64,000 bases of DNA from Pseudoalteromonas denitrificans DSM 6059. Its GTDB lineage: Bacteria; Pseudomonadota; Gammaproteobacteria; Enterobacterales; Alteromonadaceae. The DNA is taken from contig NZ_FOLO01000003.1 in the NCBI RefSeq assembly GCF_900112265.1, positions 62,001-126,000 on the forward strand. Direction: 5' to 3'. The first letter of the stretch is position 1; every line of letters begins with the position of its first letter. The notes under the pieces are model-generated. The model searched no databases. It worked only from the letters and a program-made list of their open reading frames with translations, and was not told the origin of the DNA. The translations under genes and the position numbers were made by a program. Of this stretch, positions 10,082 to 18,124 are shown one piece after another.

Positions 10082-11341
10082 CTAGGTTTTTCTTACAGAT
10101 ATAGTGACATGTGCAATTGCGCCTTGTTCTGGGTGGTTGTACAATTTTAAATCCCCGCCTAGCCTTTCAAAGGTTGAATTTGAAAGCAAGATTGCCATGC
10201 CCAAACCTGAGTCACTTTTTACTAATTTCTCACCTAAAAGACCTGATTGTGTTTTAAGGCCAGGCCCAAAGTCTCTCAATTCTAAATGTAATGAATTATC
10301 ATTTAAATAAAGCTTTAAGATCAATTTATTTTGATTGTTTTTTTCATTTGCTTTAACACCGTTTTGGATCAAGTTTAATAAAGCGGGCAGAAACATTGCA
10401 TCTGTCTCTATCTGAATCGTCTCAATTTCACAGTTACCATCTTTAACAATATCAAGTTCAAGCAGTGGGAAGTTTAATTTTGTACTATCGATGAGCCCAG
10501 ATAACATTTCTTCAATGTATAAAAGCTCTTTTTTATTTTCACGTATTGAAGTTGCTAACGAGCGAAAATAGCCGAGTTGTTCGGAGCATTGCTTTAATGG
10601 AAAATTCATAGCGGTTACAGCAGGATCATTTGGATAATTTTCAATAAGTTCATCAAATAGTAATTGTAAATTACTCAATGGCGTTGCTAATTGATGGGTA
10701 ACTTGTGCTGATGCAACACCTAAAGCAAGCAATTGTTCACTTCTTAATTGCTCTTCCCTTTGCTTAGCTAGGGCTCGTTCTCTACTTGTTATCACTTTTG
10801 CCATCGCACCTACAACAAATGTGACAACAATAACTGATAATAAAAAATTTGCCCACATGCCTATGAAATGATTGCTCATATCCATCTGATGCATGCTATG
10901 TACAGGCATTTTAATTAATAAACCACTATAGGCCAAAATCGCACTAACAGAAATAATAGATAATAATCTCGCTGGTAAACTCACTGCAGCAATGACGATA
11001 GGCATTAATAACAATGAGACAAAAGCATTTGTCGCACCACCGCTATATGACATTAAAACGGTTAAAAACATCACATCAGCTAATATCTGCATTAAAATCC
11101 CTATATGCGTTGATATCCGTTTTTTAAAATATAAAATGCTTAATAAATGAAATAAAGTTTCAACGCCTATTACAATCAATAATGGCTGTAAAGCAATTTT
11201 TAACGACATAATAAAATAAACAGCAAGTACTGTGGTAAATTGAATAATAATTGCGATAGTTCGTAATAAAAATAGTCTTTGAATTGCTGTTGTTGCTTTA
11301 AAATCAAAAAAATACATGCGTTTTATCAATATTATATTCAT
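10082..11341 (-). CDS. RegB/PrrB-type sensor histidine kinase
   Basis: This 419-residue inner-membrane kinase has about six transmembrane helices (residues 20-185), an H-box THQLATPLSN of the RegB type (compare AHELGTPL), an N-box NLIQNGVKAN, and a G-box region with DFGPGL and GLGMAI. A membrane-external loop near residues 145-162 reads PVHSMHQMDMSNHFIGM, unusually rich in Met and His for a redox kinase. It may bind a soft metal such as copper(I), which is inference. It is the first gene of a two-gene operon with the response regulator. The start is uncertain: ATG 11341 and ATG 11317 both lack a strong ribosome-binding site. Confidence 0.87.
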   Translation of the reverse strand: MNIILIKRMYFFDFKATTAIQRLFLLRTIAIIIQFTTVLAVYFIMSLKIALQPLLIVIGVETLFHLLSILYFKKRISTHIGILMQILADVMFLTVLMSYSGGATNAFVSLLLMPIVIAAVSLPARLLSIISVSAILAYSGLLIKMPVHSMHQMDMSNHFIGMWANFLLSVIVVTFVVGAMAKVITSRERALAKQREEQLRSEQLLALGVASAQVTHQLATPLSNLQLLFDELIENYPNDPAVTAMNFPLKQCSEQLGYFRSLATSIRENKKELLYIEEMLSGLIDSTKLNFPLLELDIVKDGNCEIETIQIETDAMFLPALLNLIQNGVKANEKNNQNKLILKLYLNDNSLHLELRDFGPGLKTQSGLLGEKLVKSDSGLGMAILLSNSTFERLGGDLKLYNHPEQGAIAHVTISVRKT

Positions 11342-11474
11342 TTCAGTTATGATAAATAATATAACAAAATAATAATTTCAATTCTTTGATAATTCTCAAT
11401 TTAAAAGCAGTTATTGCAACCTTTTAAATACTCAATTACTATTTTACTACTACAGAGAATTAAAAATATACCTG

Positions 11475-12305
11475 ATGTCACATACCACTGAAGATTTTGA
11501 AGACGAAAAAGCCAAAGGAAGCCCTAGTTGGATGACAACTTTTGCAGATCTAATGTCTTTACTCATGTGCTTTTTTGTATTGCTTTTATCCTATTCAGAA
11601 ATGGATGTTTTAAAGTTCAAACAAATTGCAGGCTCAATGAAAATGGCTTTTGGTGTGCAAAATCAAATTCAAGTTGAAGATATTCCAAAAGGTGTATCTG
11701 TTGTTGCTGATAGCTTCTCCCCTAGCATTCCAGAGCCAACTCCTATTGAAGCTGTGCAACAAAGTACCAGTGATCTAACTCAAGAAAACCTAGAAATAAA
11801 AACTGGAAATAAACAAACTATAAAAGATAATGATCAATATAAAATAAAGTTAGAGCAAATATTTGAACAAGAAATTGAAGAGGGTTTGATTGAATTTGAA
11901 CTACTTGGTCAACAACTTATTATCAGATTAAAAGAGCAAGGATCATTCCCATCCGGCTCAAGTTTTTTACAACCTAGTTTTAAACCTTTACTTGTAAAAA
12001 TATCCCGAGAATTAAATGCTATCCCCGGTGAAATAACCGTGTCAGGACATACAGACAACCTTCCTGTGTCAAATGAACTACATAACAATAATTGGGATTT
12101 GTCGGCAAAACGAGCTGCGGCTATATTAAACGAGTTGCTTAAAAATATTCATTTTGATTCATCAAGAATTAAAATGCAGGCATTTGCTGATAATAAACCA
12201 TTGTTTAAAAATAATAGCGCTATAAATCGCAGTAAAAATCGACGTGTAGAAATTGCAATCAATCAAGGAAAGCCAACTGAAATGGCTCCAATATCAATTA
12301 ATTAA
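11475..12305 (+). CDS. pomB: PomB/MotB-type stator protein
   Basis: This 276-residue stator B-subunit has one transmembrane helix whose TTFADLMSLLM segment carries the ion-binding aspartate (Asp25). A linker follows, then an OmpA-like peptidoglycan-binding domain (VSGHTDN, NWDLSAKRAAAI, NRRVEIAI). Sequence style and the marine context point to the sodium-driven PomB branch over proton-driven MotB; that is inference. It lies 11 bases upstream of the A-subunit, the reverse of the usual pomA-pomB order. No other flagellar gene is nearby. Confidence 0.88.
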   Translation: MSHTTEDFEDEKAKGSPSWMTTFADLMSLLMCFFVLLLSYSEMDVLKFKQIAGSMKMAFGVQNQIQVEDIPKGVSVVADSFSPSIPEPTPIEAVQQSTSDLTQENLEIKTGNKQTIKDNDQYKIKLEQIFEQEIEEGLIEFELLGQQLIIRLKEQGSFPSGSSFLQPSFKPLLVKISRELNAIPGEITVSGHTDNLPVSNELHNNNWDLSAKRAAAILNELLKNIHFDSSRIKMQAFADNKPLFKNNSAINRSKNRRVEIAINQGKPTEMAPISIN

Positions 12306-12316
12306 AGGGCTTCATA

Positions 12317-13102
12317 GTGGACAAAGCGAGTGGTTTAGGCATTAGTGTTATCATTCTAGCAATTATATTTGCAATCAATATGAGTGGCGCTGAGCCTGGA
12401 ATTTTTATTAATATACCTTCAATATTTATTGTCGTTGGTGGTACATTTGGTGCCGTGATGCTCAGCTATCGGATCAGTCATTTTTTTAAGGCATTATCAA
12501 ATATAAAATTGGCATTTAGTAGTAAACAACCTAATTTATTTGAAACTTTGGATATTTTAATTGAGCTAAGTGAAACAGCTCGAAAAAAAGGTGTTTTGGC
12601 ATTAGAAGATGTTGCTTTAGAAGATGAAATGCTTCAAAAAGGCGTAAATTTATTACTAGATGGGCATGATACCGACACAATAGAATTTGCATTTAACCGT
12701 GAAATTTTACAAGCTCGCCAAAAAAATAATCAGTCAATAAAAGTGCTTAATTCTTTTACAGAATTAGCACCAGCCATGGGCATGATAGGCACTCTGATAG
12801 GTCTGGTTGCTATGCTTGTTTCTATGGATGACCCAAAAAGCATTGGACCTTCAATGTCGGTTGCTTTACTTACCACTTTATATGGTGCTTTACTTGCTAA
12901 TGGTTTTACAGGACCATTTGCAAATAAATTAGGTGAACGTGCCGATGAAATAAAACAGCACATGATGCTTGTGAGAGACGGTATTTTGCATATTTCCCGT
13001 GGTGATAACCCAAAACTCATTATGGAAATGTTAGCAAGTTATTTAGGCGAAAATATAAACAGTCCAGTGAGTGAAGCCCAAAAAGAACAAAATATAGCCT
13101 AA
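12317..13102 (+). CDS. pomA: PomA/MotA-type stator protein
   Basis: This 261-residue stator A-subunit has four predicted transmembrane helices, a large cytoplasmic loop (about 60-150), and the family's conserved TM3 motif, here LAPAMGMIGTLIGLVAML, followed by a TM4 LLTTLYGALLANG. It starts at GTG 12317, with AAAGGGC 12304-12310 as ribosome-binding site. It forms the ion channel with the preceding B-subunit and drives rotation by pressing on FliG. A gap of about 120 bases separates it from the next gene. Confidence 0.9.
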   Translation: MDKASGLGISVIILAIIFAINMSGAEPGIFINIPSIFIVVGGTFGAVMLSYRISHFFKALSNIKLAFSSKQPNLFETLDILIELSETARKKGVLALEDVALEDEMLQKGVNLLLDGHDTDTIEFAFNREILQARQKNNQSIKVLNSFTELAPAMGMIGTLIGLVAMLVSMDDPKSIGPSMSVALLTTLYGALLANGFTGPFANKLGERADEIKQHMMLVRDGILHISRGDNPKLIMEMLASYLGENINSPVSEAQKEQNIA

Positions 13103-13224
13103 AGTAACAAATAGTTAAGCTTTAATCGTCATTAGTAGTTTTATACTAGTAATTTTGCTATAACTCATCAGACCATTAGCAATTTAATTATCTGCAATAT
13201 GATGAACTGAATTCGGAACACATT

Positions 13225-14298
13225 ATGATTTATGCAAATATTACCGGTTGGGGTAAATGTATACCACCAGCAAAACTTACAAATGATGATTTAAGCACTG
13301 TTGTTGATACCAATGATGAATGGATAAAAACAAGAACAGGTATTTCTGAACGAAGAGTAAGTCATGTTTCTACTGCAGAACTTGCTACGATAGCCGCACA
13401 ACAAGCAATTGACTGCGCCGGATTAAAAGGCGACGATATTGATTTAGTTATGTTGGCAACATGTACTCCTACAACTTTGGTTGCCAATACAGCTTCTTTG
13501 GTACAAAAAAATATAGGTGCAACAGGCGCAGCAGCATGTGATATGAATGCAGCATGTTCTGGTTTTTTATATGCATTACAAGCTGCAACAGCACAAATAA
13601 AATCAGGCATGATAAAAAAAGCAGTTATTGTAGGTGCTGAGCGTATGACTTGGCACGTAAACTGGGCTAAACGCGATAGTGCTGTTTTATTTGGCGATGG
13701 TGCAGGTGCTGTCGTACTTGAAGCGAGCGAAGAAAAATCAGGATTACTCGCCAGTAAAACAGGCTGTGATACCAGTAATAGAGATATTCTGCATATTACT
13801 AATTTTGGTACCGAGATCGATAAATACGAGGCACCTCTTGGGCCATCTAACTTGTTATTTGAAGGCCGTGAAGTCTTTAAACGCGCAGTTAAAGGCATGA
13901 GTGAAGCGTGTGACGATGTGCTCAATCAGGCGAATTTAAATTTAGATGAAATTGATGTTTTAATACCACATCAAGCTAATTTAAGAATTATACAAGCAAT
14001 ACAACAACGTTTATCTGTGAGCGATGAAAAAGTCATGGTTAATATACAAAACTATGGAAATACTTCTGCTGCAACTATCCCAATTGCATTATGTGAAGCT
14101 GTAGAGCAAGGTATGATCAAGCCAAATTCAAAAATTATGTCAGCTGCTTTTGGAGCTGGGTTAACTTGGGCGGCAAGCTATATACAGTGGGGAGATCGTA
14201 TTACCCCTATTAACAAAAGTTCAGTTCAGTTGTCTGAATGTGAAAAAACAGGGCTTGAACTAATAGCACCAGCTGTTAAAGCGTGTAACAATTTATAA
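13225..14298 (+). CDS. 3-oxoacyl-ACP synthase III (FabH-like KAS III)
   Basis: This 357-residue condensing enzyme has the KAS III triad: Cys in [10 protein letters not shown], His in [10 protein letters not shown] and Asn in [11 protein letters not shown]. These enzymes condense an acyl-CoA starter with malonyl-ACP. It is about 40 residues longer than housekeeping FabH (317 in E. coli), the extra length being a C-terminal tail (after WGDRITP). It stands outside a fab operon, so it may be an accessory KAS III that primes unusual fatty acids, or the organism's second FabH. It ends at a strong hairpin. Confidence 0.87.
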   Translation: MIYANITGWGKCIPPAKLTNDDLSTVVDTNDEWIKTRTGISERRVSHVSTAELATIAAQQAIDCAGLKGDDIDLVMLATCTPTTLVANTASLVQKNIGATGAAACDMNAACSGFLYALQAATAQIKSGMIKKAVIVGAERMTWHVNWAKRDSAVLFGDGAGAVVLEASEEKSGLLASKTGCDTSNRDILHITNFGTEIDKYEAPLGPSNLLFEGREVFKRAVKGMSEACDDVLNQANLNLDEIDVLIPHQANLRIIQAIQQRLSVSDEKVMVNIQNYGNTSAATIPIALCEAVEQGMIKPNSKIMSAAFGAGLTWAASYIQWGDRITPINKSSVQLSECEKTGLELIAPAVKACNNL

Positions 14299-14311
14299 CT
14301 TCTATTCAAAT

Positions 14312-14343
14312 GGTAAAAACAAAAATCAATTTTTGTTTTTACC
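14312..14343 (+). terminator. terminator-like perfect hairpin after KAS III
   Basis: GGTAAAAACAAAAAT (14312-14326) is separated by two bases from its perfect 15-base complement (14329-14343), and a T-rich stretch follows. The hairpin is A/T-heavy with few G-C pairs, so strength is moderate. Confidence 0.65.
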
Positions 14344-14450
14344 TTCTTTTCATTTCTCCCTTTTATAATCTTTATTTCAATACAGATATTTTAAACTACA
14401 CTTAAATCAGTTCGTGAAAATTATATTGTCGCATTTTAGTGGAGTTGTTA

Positions 14451-14744
14451 ATGGCAAATATTGAGGATAGGCGTGCTTTTTTACGTCTTGATATGGAAAA
14501 AGAGCTAATAACTGTTAGTTGGTTTGATACGAATGAACGTCAATTTATAAGAGATGTTATGTGCATCGATGTATCTAAAGGTGGGTTCAAGATAAGTATA
14601 GAACGAGAAATAGCAGTCAATACTGAAGTAAAGGTACAGTTTAAATCTCATTTAAAGCAAAGCAAAATATATGTAGCAAAGGTTTTAAGGGCAATTAAAC
14701 AAGATCATGGTTGGTATGATATTGGATTAGAGTTTATTAAATGA
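14451..14744 (+). CDS. single-domain PilZ protein
   Basis: This 97-residue PilZ-fold protein starts at ATG 14451, six bases after TGGAG. It has an N-terminal RRAFLR box resembling RxxxR and a DVSKGGFKI strand matching the (D/N)xSxxG motif, the two elements that clamp c-di-GMP. The protein is a lone PilZ domain with no partner domain, so it would act as an adaptor. It is followed at 46 bases by a ParA-like ATPase and a ribbon-helix-helix protein, which suggests c-di-GMP input into a positioning or segregation module (inference). Confidence 0.82.
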   Translation: MANIEDRRAFLRLDMEKELITVSWFDTNERQFIRDVMCIDVSKGGFKISIEREIAVNTEVKVQFKSHLKQSKIYVAKVLRAIKQDHGWYDIGLEFIK

Positions 14745-14790
14745 GTGGGTGTATGTACTTTTTGTAATTAAGGAATTGGAGTTAATATTT

Positions 14791-15459
14791 ATGATCATTC
14801 TCATTGGTGGTGAAAAAGGAGGCAGTGGTAAAAGCTGTTTAGCACAAAACTTAGGTGTATATTTGGCCAAGTTCAAAGAAGCATCTGTTTTAATGATTGA
14901 TTGTGATCCTCAAAGAACAACATCAGATTGGATCCAAGCAAGAAATAACAATCCAGATTTACCACTCATAAATTGTGTTCAGCTTTATGGAAAAATTAGA
15001 AATGACTTAATGAGTCTTGAAAATAATTATGATTTTTTACTAGTCGATTGTGGCGGCCAGGATAATCTTGCTTTACGTGCTGCTATGTCTGTGGCTGATC
15101 ATGTATTGATCCCACTGAGACCTAAACGCCGAGATTTAAAAACAGTCCCCCATATGGAAGATATTTTATCTACCTGTAAAATGGTGAACCCTAAAATGAA
15201 TGCTTCATTTGTTATGACCCAATGCCCTTCATTGCCTAATCAAGCTTCACGCATAATCGAGGCTAAAGAAGTGTGTGAAACATATGGGATTAATGTTCTG
15301 AACTCTATTACTTATAGTCGTAATATTTATGATGATAGTGAAGAAAATGGGGAGTCTGTAGTTGAAATTGATCCTGATAGTAAAGCCGCAACAGAAATTA
15401 TTGCAATTGCAGAAGAAATGTTGGCTATAAAACCCGGAGACTCGCATGAGTTTAGCTGA
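14791..15459 (+). CDS. ParA/MinD-family ATPase
   Basis: This protein is about 222 residues from ATG 14791, which places IILIGGEKGGSGKS at the extreme N-terminus as expected. An earlier in-frame start at 14749 would add 14 unrelated residues. The deviant Walker A KGGSGKS and the following LLVDCGG and DHVLIPLRP motifs define a ParA-like P-loop ATPase that dimerises with ATP and typically binds DNA or membrane to position cargo. It overlaps the downstream ribbon-helix-helix gene by 14 bases. That pairing resembles plasmid ParA plus small partner cassettes, but nothing else here looks plasmid-borne. Confidence 0.85.
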   Translation: MIILIGGEKGGSGKSCLAQNLGVYLAKFKEASVLMIDCDPQRTTSDWIQARNNNPDLPLINCVQLYGKIRNDLMSLENNYDFLLVDCGGQDNLALRAAMSVADHVLIPLRPKRRDLKTVPHMEDILSTCKMVNPKMNASFVMTQCPSLPNQASRIIEAKEVCETYGINVLNSITYSRNIYDDSEENGESVVEIDPDSKAATEIIAIAEEMLAIKPGDSHEFS

Positions 15460-15787
15460 CTTAAAAAGGAAAGCTGCGGCCAAAAAACATAAAAAACTTG
15501 ATGTAGATGATTTTATAGAGGATGCCGCTGCTTATGCAAAGGGCCAGTCTGTCATATCTCAAAATAAAATTACTGGCAGTGATATTAAAAAGCCACGCCA
15601 TCGTAACTATAAAAATGCGACTTTTACCCTCTCCCCTTCAAATATTGAACAACTTAATGAATTAGCTGAGCATACTGGTTTTGCGAAGTCGCGTATATTA
15701 AGGTTATTAATTGAAAAGTTAGCGGATGGAAGTGACATTGAAATAAATGCATTATTGGAAAGTCTAGAGAAAAAAAATAAGCCTTAA
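15446..15787 (+). CDS. small ribbon-helix-helix partner of the ParA-like ATPase
   Basis: This 113-residue, Lys-rich protein has a disordered N-terminus (residues 1-55). Its C-terminal ATFTLSPSNIEQLNELAEHT plus SRILRLLIEKL matches the strand-helix-helix pattern of CopG/RHH DNA-binding proteins. It starts at ATG 15446 after CCCGGAGA, inside the end of the ParA-like gene, so the two are translationally coupled. It is probably the DNA- or cargo-binding partner and possible autorepressor of the pair. The exact family is not recognised. Confidence 0.72.
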   Translation: MSLADLKRKAAAKKHKKLDVDDFIEDAAAYAKGQSVISQNKITGSDIKKPRHRNYKNATFTLSPSNIEQLNELAEHTGFAKSRILRLLIEKLADGSDIEINALLESLEKKNKP

Positions 15788-15804
15788 TAAAATATTAAGG
15801 CTTA
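15783..15804. terminator. bidirectional hairpin between convergent genes
   Basis: An A-rich lead precedes TAAGCCTTAATA, which pairs with TATTAAGGCTTA across a short loop and is followed by T-rich sequence. It lies between the RHH gene and the convergent aminopeptidase gene. Confidence 0.6.
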
Positions 15805-15813
15805 TGTCTCACG

Positions 15814-17184
15814 TTATACGTCTGAAGTATAACGTGTTCGAATATAATCAAACATTGCACGTATCCCAAATGCTTCACCACCTAGCGGACGTCCAGGTAA
15901 CTTACGGTTATTCCATGCCATAACATCAAAATGAACCCAAGGAGTTGTTGGTTCTACAAATTCCTGTAAATATAAAGCTGCTGTGATTGCACCACCAAAA
16001 CCTGATTGTGCACAATTAGATAAATCGGCAATATCACTTTTGAGCATATCTTTATAAGGTGAATACAAAGGCAATTGCCAAACATTATCTTCTACATTTT
16101 TTCCTGCTTGAATTAGTCCTGCTGCAACTGCATCATTATTTGTGAAAAAACCAGGAAGTTCGGTACCTAATGCCACTCTACATGCACCTGTTAAAGTCGC
16201 AAAATCGACTAATAAATCAGGAGAGTCATTCTGGGCCTCAGTTAACGCATCACATAAAACAAGCCGCCCTTCAGCATCTGTATTGTCTATTTCAACCGTT
16301 AAACCTTTCCGAGTTTTTATTACATCACCAGGTCTAAATGCATTATTTGAAACCGCATTTTCTACCGCAGGAATAAGTACACGTAAACGGACAGGCAACT
16401 TAAACGCCATTATTAAATGTGCTAATCCAATAACATGCGCAGCGCCACCCATGTCTTTTTTCATTAATCTCATGCCGGCACCAGGTTTTAAATCTAGACC
16501 ACCAGAGTCAAAACAAACGCCTTTACCAACGAGTGTTACTTTAGGTGCGTTCTCATTTCCCCAATTTAGTTCAATAAGCCTAGGTTTATGTTCACTTGCG
16601 CGGCCAACCATATGAATTGTAGGATAGTTTTGCTCTAATAATTCATCACCAATCCATTGACTAAAGCTGCCACTAAAATTATGTGCCAAGTCTTGCATTA
16701 TCTCAGCTAAATGCTGCGGCATCATGTCACATGCCGGTGTATTAACTAAATCCCTTACATACACAACACCTTGAATTAAGTTGATGTGTTCTTGTAATTC
16801 TTGTTCTGAAGGGATCACTAACTTTGCAACATCTTTTGAATGTGTTTTATAAGAGTCAAATTGATAAGCGCCTAACGCCCAGCCAAAAGCAACTAGCCTT
16901 CTATGATCTTCACTTCCCTGAAAGACATAATTTCCTTTGGGTAATAAAGATACTAAATCACCACATTGCCAATAGCCGTTAACATCTTCAGTGAAAAATA
17001 TGGCTTGTGCGACTTCACCAGTTGTATTATCAGGTAAAAGCGTTAAACCTTTACCATTAAATGAAGTAGAGTTTAACCAAGATTGAATAAAGGGAGTTTG
17101 TTTTGTTTTCCAAGTATCAAATTCAGAAGTTGGAAGAATAACTAAGGGCGTTCCTGTATTACCAAAAACAAAAAGATGTGTCAT
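15814..17184 (-). CDS. M17 leucyl aminopeptidase-family peptidase
   Basis: This metallo-aminopeptidase is 456 residues from ATG 17184 (MTHLFVFGN); the earlier in-frame TTG at 17226 is less likely. It carries the M17 signature NTDAEGRLVLCDAL, the metal-binding stretch VGKGVCFDSGGLDLK and MKKDMGGAA. M17 enzymes are hexameric, use two metals per subunit, and remove N-terminal residues from cytosolic peptides. Its shorter N-terminal domain resembles the PepB-like branch more than PepA. Its stop codon lies inside a perfect inverted repeat (CACGTTATAC ... GTATAACGTG, 15810-15836). Confidence 0.88.
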   Translation of the reverse strand: MTHLFVFGNTGTPLVILPTSEFDTWKTKQTPFIQSWLNSTSFNGKGLTLLPDNTTGEVAQAIFFTEDVNGYWQCGDLVSLLPKGNYVFQGSEDHRRLVAFGWALGAYQFDSYKTHSKDVAKLVIPSEQELQEHINLIQGVVYVRDLVNTPACDMMPQHLAEIMQDLAHNFSGSFSQWIGDELLEQNYPTIHMVGRASEHKPRLIELNWGNENAPKVTLVGKGVCFDSGGLDLKPGAGMRLMKKDMGGAAHVIGLAHLIMAFKLPVRLRVLIPAVENAVSNNAFRPGDVIKTRKGLTVEIDNTDAEGRLVLCDALTEAQNDSPDLLVDFATLTGACRVALGTELPGFFTNNDAVAAGLIQAGKNVEDNVWQLPLYSPYKDMLKSDIADLSNCAQSGFGGAITAALYLQEFVEPTTPWVHFDVMAWNNRKLPGRPLGGEAFGIRAMFDYIRTRYTSDV

Positions 17185-17250
17185 ATCAAGCTCGAAATAC
17201 TGATTAAATAAGCCTAAGCATACCAATTTAATTCATTGAAAGGTATTGCT

Positions 17251-17625
17251 TTAACCTTTAGGTTTGATCTTATTTTCATTTAAAGAATTAAAAGAGCTTG
17301 GCAGTACCTCAACCCCTACAACTTTACCTAACTTTACAATAACTGGAATAGTAATTGGTGCAAAAGGTAAAACGGCAAATACGCCTAGCCCTAACCCTTT
17401 AAGCACATCTAAAAACTGTTGGTTTGCAACTTTAAGTTCTTCTGAACTGGCTTGTTTTTGGGTATATCGCTTATAAATAACCAGCATTTCTTTGGTTTCG
17501 AGCGTTTCTTGCGCTAAAGCAACTTTTAATTGCAACATGGTACGACGCAATCTTAAACGATTTCGTTTGTGACTAATTTTTATGACTCTAATAGGTGCTT
17601 TATGAATAAAGAAAAATAATTGCAT
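17251..17625 (-). CDS. small LETM1-like hydrophobic protein
   Basis: This protein is about 124 residues from ATG 17625. The N-terminus is strongly basic (KISHKRNRLRLRR), followed by a helical stretch (35-85) and a C-terminal hydrophobic segment, VFAVLPFAPITIPVIVKLG then LPSSF. That segment resembles the short conserved motif of LETM1-like proteins (LVPFAEFLLPV ... LPSTF). The similarity is from recall, not a search. It is separated from the aminopeptidase gene by about 66 bases and may share its transcript. Function is unknown. Confidence 0.6.
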   Translation of the reverse strand: MQLFFFIHKAPIRVIKISHKRNRLRLRRTMLQLKVALAQETLETKEMLVIYKRYTQKQASSEELKVANQQFLDVLKGLGLGVFAVLPFAPITIPVIVKLGKVVGVEVLPSSFNSLNENKIKPKG

Positions 17626-17737
17626 ATTATAATTGTCACATACTCTGGCATTAAGTGCCAAATTTAAGTGTAAAATATCGAAAGAAAAAAATGGATATGA
17701 TAATATTTATAAAATTTCAAGCAGAAAATTAAATATT

Positions 17738-17887
17738 ATGCAAAACGAAGCCGTAAATAAACCCCAAAAACCAGCCGATGATGATTGTTGTGGTGGTGGA
17801 AGTTGCTGCCCTTGTGTTTGGGATACTTATCATACTGAACTCGCCCTGTGGCGCTCAGCAATAAAAGAACAAGAAAATCTAAAGTAA
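17738..17887 (+). CDS. small Cys-rich protein (oxidoreductase-like N-terminal family)
   Basis: This 49-residue protein starts at ATG 17738. It has CCGGGSCCPCVWDTYHTELA, which matches the conserved core of the 'oxidoreductase-like protein, N-terminal' family (clustered CC...CCPC followed by W-D-x-Y). The cysteines probably bind a metal or cofactor; no reaction is established. The gene stands alone, divergent from the LETM1-like gene with about 110 bases between them. Confidence 0.75.
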   Translation: MQNEAVNKPQKPADDDCCGGGSCCPCVWDTYHTELALWRSAIKEQENLK

Positions 17888-18112
17888 AATTATTAACTGG
17901 CCTTTTTATCACTTCATATTTCATCTGAAATACCCCAAATATTTCTAGTTTGTTTATATTTTTTAAATAATTAACCATAAATAGAGGCAAAATCACAAAT
18001 TCCTTCCTAATATTAATTATCTAAAATATTTGAGCTTTAATTGAAGTTAAAATCTATATGCTCCAAATATTTTGTATAAAGCTAACATTTTAATAAAAAT
18101 GTCATTATATCT

Positions 18113-18124
18113 TGGGGATATACA
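18113..18124 (+). promoter_or_regulatory. ribosome-binding leader shared by the two tandem receptors (copy 1)
   Basis: The twelve bases tggggatataca directly before the ATG of the first receptor recur identically before the second (21239-21250), although the sequence further upstream differs. The GGGG core fits a ribosome-binding site. Conservation of the full leader suggests common translational control or recent duplication. Confidence 0.6.

Noticed and set aside
13362-13925. 187-codon open frame antisense to the KAS III gene
   Set aside because: The sense strand encodes an enzyme with a complete active site. The antisense frame lacks recognisable domains and is a codon-use shadow.
14791-15787. 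Plasmid partition locus, implying an integrated plasmid
   Set aside because: No replication initiator, repeats or mobility genes are nearby and the flanking genes are chromosomal in type.
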